The notes under the pieces: generated by a model | Told to the model about the DNA's origin: nothing | What the model saw: the letters and a program-made list of their open reading frames with translations, nothing else | The model's database searches: none | Shown here: in pieces, positions 40,638 through 49,000 of the stretch | How positions within the stretch are numbered: the first letter of the stretch is position 1 | How the letters are laid out: the number at the start of each line of letters is the position of its first letter | Program-made: the position numbers and the translations under genes | Source of the DNA: Gammaproteobacteria bacterium | GTDB lineage: Bacteria > Pseudomonadota > Gammaproteobacteria > Pseudomonadales > Azotimanducaceae | NCBI GenBank assembly: GCA_026705345.1 | Contig: JAPPAV010000119.1 | Location: forward strand, 1 to 53,469 | Length of the DNA: 53,469 bases | Direction: 5' to 3'

Positions 40638-43325
40638 CTACCTGTCCCATTGCCACGGCTGGTTCGCGGCGACGGTCGAGAGGTTGGTGAGGTGCCCGGT
40701 TTCCCGGTTCTCGAGCAGGCTCATCACCCGGATCGGCTGTTCCGAGGTCACGGTCAGCCGCCATTTGCCGGTACCGGTACCGAGTGCGCCGCTGAAGTCG
40801 TCGTGCCCAGCTTCCAGTTCCTGGCTGGAGAAAGAACGCGCAGTGCCGGCCGGGACGGTCAGGACCACGGTGCCAGTGGACGGACCCCCGGCGCTGTCGG
40901 TGCCCGAGATGCTGACCGAGGCATCCTGGGCACCGGTATTCAGGATCCGAAGGTGGCTCACCTGGTCGGTGTTCTTGCCGGGATTGAAGAACGCCACTTC
41001 GTAGGTGTCGGTCCCGGTGCGCCGCACGAAGTCGTGCATGCTGGTCAGGAACCCGTCGCTGGTGCGGCGAATGTAGGCCAGGACGTCGAGGTCGAGTTCG
41101 CTGCTCAACGTCAAGCGCCAGTCTCCTTGGCCGCTGCCGATACCGTCCGTCCAATCCGCACCCTCGCCGGTTTCGAGATGTTCGGAGTTGAAGTGCACGG
41201 ACTGGTTCGCTTGCACAGGCAGAGTGAGGGCTTCGAAGTCCCCGTTCGTGTCGTCTTGGACGCGGATCTCGACGGATCCGTCGTTGTCGCCGCGATTGAT
41301 GATCCGTACGAAACCCTGACGATCGTTGGCGTCGCCGTGCGCGGGAAACAGCGGGACGAAGTGCGTGGTCGACATGCCCTCGGTGGTCTTGTTGTCCGGC
41401 ACGGTGGACAGGTTGGTCAAGTGCCCGGTTGGGCTCGCGAGCAGGCCCGCAACCAGGATGGGCTGATTCGACGCCACCACCAGGCGCCACTTTCCGGCGC
41501 CGGTGCCGAGTCCCTGCGCGTCGTTGAGACCCTCCCCGGATTCCAGGTCTGCGGCGGGGATAGAACGCGACGCCCGCCGGGCCAGCGTGAGCGCCGCCGC
41601 GTTCTCGCCTGACGCCCCTTGGCTGTCGATGCCCGTGATCGTGACGTCGGCGGCGTGGTCGCCGGGATTGACGAGGCGCAGCATGCTCACCTGGTTGATG
41701 TTGCGGCCCGGGTTGAAGATCGGCACGTCGTACCGGTATTCGTAGGATCGCTCCCCGTCGTCGTGGTCGACGACGGTCACGGGCCCGAGTAGGGGCGCCG
41801 TGTCGTGCAGGCTGGTGACGAAGCCGTCCTCGGTGCGCATGTAGGAAAGCACTTCCAGACCGTCGCCGCGAAGTTCGATGCGCCAATCGCCGGCACCGGC
41901 CCCGATGCTTCCGGACAGGCCCTTGTCCTCGTTGCCGTCTTCCAAATCGGCGGAGTTGAAGTGCCGGGCGTGGCCGGCTTCGAGGGCGAGTGTCACCGGT
42001 CCGTGACGTTGGCCGGCAGCGTTGAACGCTTCCATCTCGATGGTGGCCGTCGTCTCGCCATGATTGACGACCCGGGCGAAGCCTTGCCGCGTCTCATGGC
42101 TCTTGGGCGCGAACGTCGGAATGTGGGCGGTGTCGGCGCAGCCCGTGGGCGCCGTGTCGCCGTCCGGGGGGGTGTAGCGCACCCGGTAGATGCGCCCCCG
42201 GTGGTCGTCCGCAATGAGGAGGCTCCCGTCTTGGCCTACGACCACGTCGTTGGGTCTGCCGGTGCGGACTTGGGTCTGGTCGTTCAGCCAGTCTGCGAAG
42301 GACGCGTAAGCGGCACCGGAACCCCTCGGCGCGTCGCTGTCCGAAAAGCGGAGCACGCTGACCTGGTGTCCGACCCGGCCGTTGTAACGGTTCCACGAGC
42401 CGTGCTCGGCGATGAACATGGCCCCGCAGTAATGCGAAGGGAACTGGTCGCCGGTGTAGAAGGCGACGCCTAGGGCGGCGGAGTGCGCCTGGATTAGGTG
42501 TTCCGAACGCAGGTAGTCGCTAGCACTCTTGCTGCCGCCGAACTGCGGGTCCCGATAGTCGATGGGTTCGCCCGTACGATGGTCCTGGTGGAAGTAGGGA
42601 AAGCCGTAGTGGCCACCCGGGGTTTGCACGCGATTGATCTCGTCGGCAGGCAGGTCGTTCCCGGAGTGGTCGCGCCCGTTCTCCGAGAACCAGAGTTGGC
42701 CGGTCACCGGGTGCCAGGCCATGCCCACGGAATTGCGCACGCCGCGGGCATAGACGGTGGTTTCGCCGCTGTCCGGATCCATGCGCAGGATGGTCGAAAA
42801 CCGCTCGTCGGAGCGTTCGCAGACGTTGCAGGGCGCACCGACCGGAACATAGAGGTAGCCGTCCGGACCGAAGACAAGGTACTTCCAGCCGTGCCAGTTG
42901 TCGTCCGGCAAGTCGTCGGCTACGACTTCCGGCGCGGGTTCGTCCCGGAACGTGTCCATGATGTTGGGGTAGCGCAGCACCCGATCACGCGCGGCGACGT
43001 AGAGGTCATTGCCCCGAAGTGCAACGCCGCTTGGGCAACGTAGAAATGTGTCCACGGTGACCACTTCCGCATCGCCATCGTCTCTCGGCACGACGGCATA
43101 GACGTTCGCGACTGGACCACGGTCACAGCTGGATGACGACCCAACGAACAGCGTGCCATCCGGCGCTTCGGCAATCTGACGCGCCAAGGGCACGTCGTCG
43201 GTAACAACCTCCAGCGTGAATCCTTCCTCGAGGAACGTGGTTTGGGCGTCGGCGTAGCCCGCGAGACCGGCCAGAAAAACGACAGCGGCCAGCAATCCGG
43301 TGTTTCGCATCGGGTCGTTTGCCAT
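40638..43325 (-). CDS. PQQ-type sugar dehydrogenase (sorbosone dehydrogenase-like) with duplicated C-terminal repeats
   Basis: This 895-residue protein has a signal peptide (MRNTGLLAAVVFLAGLAGYADA region). The N-terminal propeller, to about residue 385, is like soluble glucose/sorbosone dehydrogenases: GPDGYLYVPVGAPCNVC, then ARGVRNSVGMAWHP, then WFSENGRDHSGNDLPADEI and GHYGFPYFHQ. The rest is two copies of an A-B pair of beta-rich modules; A carries RQGFxRxxNxG and B carries FNPGxNxxQVSxLRxxN. The start is ATG 43325, where AGGTGGG lies upstream. Confidence 0.9.
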   Translation of the reverse strand: MANDPMRNTGLLAAVVFLAGLAGYADAQTTFLEEGFTLEVVTDDVPLARQIAEAPDGTLFVGSSSSCDRGPVANVYAVVPRDDGDAEVVTVDTFLRCPSGVALRGNDLYVAARDRVLRYPNIMDTFRDEPAPEVVADDLPDDNWHGWKYLVFGPDGYLYVPVGAPCNVCERSDERFSTILRMDPDSGETTVYARGVRNSVGMAWHPVTGQLWFSENGRDHSGNDLPADEINRVQTPGGHYGFPYFHQDHRTGEPIDYRDPQFGGSKSASDYLRSEHLIQAHSAALGVAFYTGDQFPSHYCGAMFIAEHGSWNRYNGRVGHQVSVLRFSDSDAPRGSGAAYASFADWLNDQTQVRTGRPNDVVVGQDGSLLIADDHRGRIYRVRYTPPDGDTAPTGCADTAHIPTFAPKSHETRQGFARVVNHGETTATIEMEAFNAAGQRHGPVTLALEAGHARHFNSADLEDGNEDKGLSGSIGAGAGDWRIELRGDGLEVLSYMRTEDGFVTSLHDTAPLLGPVTVVDHDDGERSYEYRYDVPIFNPGRNINQVSMLRLVNPGDHAADVTITGIDSQGASGENAAALTLARRASRSIPAADLESGEGLNDAQGLGTGAGKWRLVVASNQPILVAGLLASPTGHLTNLSTVPDNKTTEGMSTTHFVPLFPAHGDANDRQGFVRIINRGDNDGSVEIRVQDDTNGDFEALTLPVQANQSVHFNSEHLETGEGADWTDGIGSGQGDWRLTLSSELDLDVLAYIRRTSDGFLTSMHDFVRRTGTDTYEVAFFNPGKNTDQVSHLRILNTGAQDASVSISGTDSAGGPSTGTVVLTVPAGTARSFSSQELEAGHDDFSGALGTGTGKWRLTVTSEQPIRVMSLLENRETGHLTNLSTVAANQPWQWDR

Positions 43326-43449
43326 GGGACACCCACCTCGACCTGGTGGGTTGAACATACTCCGCATCCGACGGGGCAACAACGCCGCGAACGGTAGCGG
43401 ATGCCGTCTACAATGTCCGTATGAACAACCGGCGAGATCTCGGCGCTTG

Positions 43450-43977
43450 GTGAGGCGCTACCAACTGCTAGTCGAGTTCGCGGCCCGGACACCGGTCCTG
43501 ATCACCACGGCGGTGGTGGCGATTGCCTTGTTGGTTTTCGCGTTCCCGGCACTGCCCCTTGGCGGTGAACTGCTCGACGTCCGGTTTGGCTACTCGTATG
43601 CCGACGTGAACGCGGCCATGTCCGCCTACGGCGAACAGGGCCGGCGTGTCTACGTCTGGGCGAGCCTCACGTTGGACACGCTGCTGCCAATCGCCTACGG
43701 GGGGTTCCTGGCGGGCATGCTTTACCGGTTGCGGCCCCGGGACGGTCTCTGGACGTTGACCCTGCTCCCGTTGGCCGCCGGGTTGTTCGATCTCGGCGAG
43801 AACGCGCAGATCGTTGCGATGCTCATCGGCTACCCGGATGTGTCGTCGGGCCAGGTCGCGTTGGCGTCGGCGTTCACCCAGGCCAAGACCTGCGCGACTC
43901 TTGCCGCCATGGCGCTTGTCGTGGTGTTCGTGGTCTTGGCCCTCGGTCGTCGATGGACCCGACAACGGCACGGCTAG
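43450..43977 (+). CDS. Small polytopic membrane protein, unknown
   Basis: This 175-residue protein has four hydrophobic segments (about residues 13-33, 60-80, 88-108 and 140-162). A loop DLGENAQIVAMLIGYPD looks conserved, but I recognise no family with confidence. The start is GTG 43450, after which the first membrane helix follows quickly; TTG 43447 is equally possible. It ends just before, or slightly overlaps, the HAD gene, so the two are probably co-transcribed. Confidence 0.6.
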   Translation: MRRYQLLVEFAARTPVLITTAVVAIALLVFAFPALPLGGELLDVRFGYSYADVNAAMSAYGEQGRRVYVWASLTLDTLLPIAYGGFLAGMLYRLRPRDGLWTLTLLPLAAGLFDLGENAQIVAMLIGYPDVSSGQVALASAFTQAKTCATLAAMALVVVFVVLALGRRWTRQRHG

Positions 43978-43991
43978 TCTGGCGGCGACGC

Positions 43992-44747
43992 ATGGCACAA
44001 ATGCCCCGGGCATCGGCCGCGCCGCCGAAGGCGATCATTCTCGACCTCGACGACACGATCCTCGACTCCGGCGAGGCGGATGTATCCTGGCGGCGGATCT
44101 GCGCCGAATTCGCCGGGAACTTCGACGGCGTGACGCCCGAGGGGTTCTTCGACGCGTTGATCGATGCCCGGGATTGGTTCTGGGATAACGACCGGCAGGC
44201 GCGGGAGGGCCGGTTGGACCTACTGGCGGCCCGTCGGACGATCTTCAAGCGGGCGCTCTCTTCGCTTGGGGTCGCAAGCCCCGAGCCGGCCCTGGTCGAC
44301 GCGATGGCGAGGCGCTACACCGGGCTCCGGGAGGAGGCCGTTACGCCGTTCCGGGGTGCGTTGGCGGCCCTCGAACGGCTTCGCGGAAGCGGTGTCAGGC
44401 TTGCCCTGCTGACCAACGGCAGCACCGAAACGCAGTGGGGGAAGATCCGCCGATTCGGACTGACGGGTTTCTTCGACCACATCCAGGTGGAGGGCGACCT
44501 CGGCTTCGGCAAGCCGGATGCGCGCGCGTTTCGCTACGCGCTGGCCGCCCTGGACGTCGAGTCGGATGAGGCGTGGATGGTAGGCGACAACCTGCTGGCC
44601 GACATCGAGGGTGCGCAACGGGCGGGTATCTTCGCGGTCTGGATCGACGCCCACGGTAGCGGACTCGACACCCGCGACGGCGTCGCACCGGACCGGGTAG
44701 TGAAATCGCTCGACGAATTGCTGGAGACGCTTCCTCGCGATCAGTAG
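43992..44747 (+). CDS. HAD-superfamily phosphatase
   Basis: This 251-residue cytoplasmic hydrolase has all four HAD motifs: DLDDT (Asp18, Asp20), ALLTNGST, the Lys of GFGKPDARAF and MVGDNLLADIEGAQ. The helical cap between motifs I and II marks subclass I, as in phosphoglycolate or sugar-phosphate phosphatases. The ATG at 43992 is preferred because the DxD motif follows after about 17 residues; ATG 43953 would overlap the membrane-protein gene by 25 bases. It is convergent with the next gene, overlapping it by seven bases. Confidence 0.9.
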   Translation: MAQMPRASAAPPKAIILDLDDTILDSGEADVSWRRICAEFAGNFDGVTPEGFFDALIDARDWFWDNDRQAREGRLDLLAARRTIFKRALSSLGVASPEPALVDAMARRYTGLREEAVTPFRGALAALERLRGSGVRLALLTNGSTETQWGKIRRFGLTGFFDHIQVEGDLGFGKPDARAFRYALAALDVESDEAWMVGDNLLADIEGAQRAGIFAVWIDAHGSGLDTRDGVAPDRVVKSLDELLETLPRDQ

Positions 44748-45856
44748 ACGAGATTGCCGCCGAAGTCGGGCATGCGGCCGCCCTCGACGAGCGCGGTCCA
44801 GTCGGCCAGCTTGTCGCTCGGCCAGAACTTGGAGCAGAGTTCGAAGTACTCCAGGACCACGTCCTTTTCGCCCCGTTCGAGCAACTCCGCCGCGAGGCTC
44901 ATATTCGGTCCGAAACTGCCAAGCGGGGCCGAGCCCTCGACCTTGCCGGCTTCCAGCAAGTGGTAGCTGGCTAGGGCGACGTCGTCCTCGACCAGGGCTA
45001 ACCTGCCCAGAATGATGTTCGCCTTGTGGGTTCCCGATTCCCTCGAAAAAGGGCCCGGCTCGCTTTGCAGCACCGCTGTGGCGTGGGCGCGCGCATCGTC
45101 GTAGCGTTCGGCTAGGAAGGCGGCGGTCGCGAGTTCCCCCAGCAAGGATGTCCGCTCCATGTCGCTCTCGGCCACTTCGACAGCGCGCTCGAACTGCTCC
45201 AAGGCCATGGCGGCGCTTGCCGTTGCATCCGCCGGTGTCGTTTTGAACAGACCGGCCAGACCATCCGGGAGGTCGAGGTCGTCGACATCGATCCCCTCGG
45301 GCATCTTCAAACCCTTGCCTCCGAACATAGCCTCCCTGAGATACAGATGGCCCAGAAGCACCGGCCATCTGGAATTGCCGGGATCGAGCGATTGGACCTT
45401 CTGCAGTATTCCGACGACCAGTGCGCGATCCTGGCGGTCCGAGAGGAAGTTCGCCGCGTTGCCGTGGATCTTCACATTCTTCGGCTCTTCTTCGAGGTGG
45501 CCAATCCACGCGCGCTTGCCTTCGAGGTAGCCCTCGGCATTGTTGAACGGATCGATGGTGGCGAAGGGATACGCCAATACGTCGGCTCGCGGCGCGTTCG
45601 CGATCAACCAGAGCACGTGGCGGCTGTGAACGTCCCGTATAGCGGGATCCATGATCGACTTTCCCTTGTAGTAGACGACAATTTGGCTGCGGGCTTGGAG
45701 GTCGTTGGAATCGGCGTCGAGCCGGGCTTCCAACGCTTCGGCCTGTTCCGGCGTGAGTCTCATGCCCGCCATGACGTCGTCGTAGTCACGCGCCAAAGTC
45801 GGCCCTGTGCCGAGCAGGCCAAGGGTGAGCAAAAAGAGGGTCAACCAACGGTTCAC
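44741..45856 (-). CDS. Exported helical-repeat protein, unknown function
   Basis: This 371-residue protein has a signal peptide (MNRWLTLFLLTLGLLGTGPTLA) and a soluble part rich in short helices with TPR-like spacing, for example ALEQFERAVEVAESDMERT and LGELATAAFLAERYDDARA. No catalytic motif is visible. It probably binds proteins in the periplasm. The GTG start has an exceptionally strong ribosome binding site. It is convergent with the HAD gene and divergent from the large protease. Confidence 0.7.
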   Translation of the reverse strand: MNRWLTLFLLTLGLLGTGPTLARDYDDVMAGMRLTPEQAEALEARLDADSNDLQARSQIVVYYKGKSIMDPAIRDVHSRHVLWLIANAPRADVLAYPFATIDPFNNAEGYLEGKRAWIGHLEEEPKNVKIHGNAANFLSDRQDRALVVGILQKVQSLDPGNSRWPVLLGHLYLREAMFGGKGLKMPEGIDVDDLDLPDGLAGLFKTTPADATASAAMALEQFERAVEVAESDMERTSLLGELATAAFLAERYDDARAHATAVLQSEPGPFSRESGTHKANIILGRLALVEDDVALASYHLLEAGKVEGSAPLGSFGPNMSLAAELLERGEKDVVLEYFELCSKFWPSDKLADWTALVEGGRMPDFGGNLVY

Positions 45857-45868
45857 GGATCACCTCCT
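45857..45868 (-). promoter_or_regulatory. Near-perfect Shine-Dalgarno site
   Basis: On the minus strand AGGAGGTGATCC directly precedes the GTG at 45856, with six bases between AGGAGG and the start. It matches the 3' end of bacterial 16S rRNA over its whole length and fixes the start of the exported repeat protein. Confidence 0.85.
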
Positions 45869-46075
45869 AGCGTGGCGTCTCATGGAATACCGAGCCTGAT
45901 CGGACCTTACGCCCCGGTGCGCCGCTTGTCACGACCGGGCGACTCCGGCCGAACTAGGGAGCGCCGTGCCATCAACTGTCATTAGACACCACCGCGATGA
46001 GCCCACGGGTAGCTCGACCAGGCTTGTTATATGATCCGCCGTCCAATCCAAGGAGGCGTGCCGCGCCGTAACGCC

Positions 46076-49000
46076 ATGCAACGGACTTGCTTCTTGGTTG
46101 CCGTTGTCGCGGGCTGTATCGGGCTCGGCGCCGTGTGGTGGCTCGGCGTTGAGCGCAACGGCGCGACTGCAGACGAACCGGATCAGCAAACCCCGAGTGG
46201 TACTGCGGTCGAGGGCGAGATCCTGGCAACGGTTGTCACCGAGGTTGCCGCCTACGGCGGGTCAGACCCTGACCTGCCCCCGGTTCAGGCCGCGCCCCGA
46301 CGCCTTGCCAACGCCTCCGCCGTTGCGGAAGCCGAAACGTCGACTCTCTCGCCTCCAGAGGGCTTCGCGTTCGTTGAACATCACGGCGAGATTCGCACGC
46401 ACCGGTTTGAACCAAGCCAGGTCGAGATCGACCGGGCTGAGGACAACAGCCTCGACTGGCTGAATGCGGTGGACGCCGTACCGCGGCTCGTCGCCCAGGC
46501 CGAGGGGGCGAGTCGGGACTGGTCCTTCGGGTGGATCCGGCTGGGACCGGCGTCGCGCCTGGTTGATGTCGAAGACGACTTGGCGGCACTTGGGGTTGTC
46601 GTGGAGGGTTCCGCTGGTGCCCTGGTCCGGGCCCGATTGCCAGGTGCTTCGTCAAGTCTTGATGCCATCGGGGCATTGCCGTCCGTCGCCGGCATGGGTG
46701 CGCAGCCCCTCAACGCGAAACTGGCACGCTTCTTCGCCGAGCACGCGAAGGGCCAAGGTGCGTCGGAGGTCGTACCGGTATTCGTGACGCTGATGACCGA
46801 CGACCCCGACGGTCGATGGCGAGGCGAACTGGAACGACTCGGCGCCGTGGTCGGTGGCTACGATGCGGATACCCGCGCCTACGTGGCAAACGTAGCCTAC
46901 GGAAACCTCGAGACCGTCGCGGCGGCCGACTACGTGCAGTTCGTCGAACCGGTAGGCGTTGCTCGGGCCGCGCTCGACACGGCGGTACCGGGCATGGGGG
47001 CGGACGTCCTGCGGACCTACGACGGGGCGACGGGCAGTTTCACCGGCACGGCCGGCGCGGGCGTGCCGATCGCGGTCATGGATTCCGGTCTCAACGTCAA
47101 CCACCCGGACATCGTGTCCAACCGGGACAGCATTTGTGGGGCGAACTTCATCACCCCGAGCCGAGTGGAGGACCAGGACTTGTGGGCCGACGAGCGTGGG
47201 CATGGCACCCACGTGACGGGAACGATTGTCGGCAACGGTGCCGGGGCACCCCACTATGCTGGCGTGGCCCCCTTGGTGGGCGACATCCGCATTGCCAAGG
47301 TTCTCAACCGTTTCGGGTTCGGGCCGTTCACGGCCATCAACGCAGGGATGGACTTCCTCTCCGAATCGTCCGAGTGTTCGGACGGCGGCTGGTCCTCGAA
47401 CCCCGTCAAGCCGCTGGTCGTCAACATGAGCTTGAGCGCCAATGCGCTTGTCTACGAAGGTCGCGACCAATCCGCTCGCAAGCTCGACGCCGTGGTGTGG
47501 GGCCATAGGCAACTCTACGTCGTCGCACAGTCCAACGCCTCGATTCACGGCTTTTCAAACTACGGCGCGGCGAAGAACTCCCTGGCGGTCGGCGCGGTGC
47601 TGGACAGCGGCGAACTGGCGTCGTTCAGCAGTCATGGTCCGACGGCGGATGGACGTCTCGCACCCCAGGTTGTTGGTACCGGCGTCAGTGTTTTCTCGGC
47701 GTCTGGCGGCGGCAGTCCGGGGAGCTACCGGCGCTTGAGCGGCACCAGCATGGCATCGCCTGCGGTAGCGGGCGTGGCGACCCTGTTGATGGAGGCGGTG
47801 CCCGGGCACCAGGAGGAACCCGCCTTGGCACGAGCACGCCTGATGGCGAGCGCGATCAAGCCCGACGCGTGGCTCAAGGATCCCGGCGCTTTCCCGACCG
47901 ACAACAGCGGTGGCCCGGGAGCGATGAACGCGAGGTTTGGCCTCGGAAAGGTCTCGGCGCCGACGAGCGTGCTTACCCGGGACCAGGACGACGGCTGGTC
48001 GAGCGGCAGCTTCACGGCGGCTTTCGCGGACGGCGAATACGCCTACCACGACATCGTGGTGCCGCAGGGAGCGAGCCGCCTGGACGTCGTGTTGACCTGG
48101 GACGAACCCCCCACCGACGTAGTCGCCAGCACGGTGCTGAACGACCTGGATCTGTGGCTCGACCAAGGCGGTGACTGCACCGTCGAGCCGTGTGGGGAAC
48201 ACTCGTCACAGTCGCGTCGGGACAACGTCGAATGGCTTATCGTCCAGGATCCGACGCCCGGAACCTGGCGTGCCAAGGTGGCCGCGACGCGTGTCTACAC
48301 CGAGGCGCCCCGGGCCGCGTTGGCATGGACGGTGATCCGTGGCCCGTCCACGCCGGAACTCGCCATATCGGTCGACAACAGCCCCTTGAATACAGACGGC
48401 GAAGTCGCTTTGACGGTCACCGCGAACGGCTATGTCGCTGCCGGCGTGCGTCTCCATGTCGAGTGCCGGACCCTGGCCAGCCAGGCGGGCGACCAACCTG
48501 GGGAGATCGTGCCCTGCAATGCGTCGGGGAACTACCTGGTTGCCAATGCCGACGGGGTCGACCGACCTGCCGGCAGCCTAGACCCCGGGTGGTTCCTGTC
48601 GTTGGGCGACATCGCGGCGGGTGCGTCCCGAGTGGTCCGTTTCGACTATCCCTCGGGCGATGCGGCGGCACTGCACTTCACGGCCACGTCCTGGAACGCG
48701 ACCGCCGCCTCGATCTCGGTCCCCATGAGCGCGGCCACGCCCGACGACGTGGCCGCCGTCGACGTTCCCGGCAACGACTCGTTCGCCGGGGCGGAAGTTC
48801 TCACGGATGCAGAGGGCAGCCGTCAAGTCGACATGCTCCATGCGAGCACCGAGCCGGGCGAGGCGGATTACACGCGGGGAGCCGGTCGACCGGCGGGCTC
48901 GGTCTGGTATCGATGGAAGGCCACGACCGCAGGCCCCGTCCACTTCGGCGCCGTTTTGGACGACGACTTCGCACTCAGGGCAATCCACGACCTCGATCGA

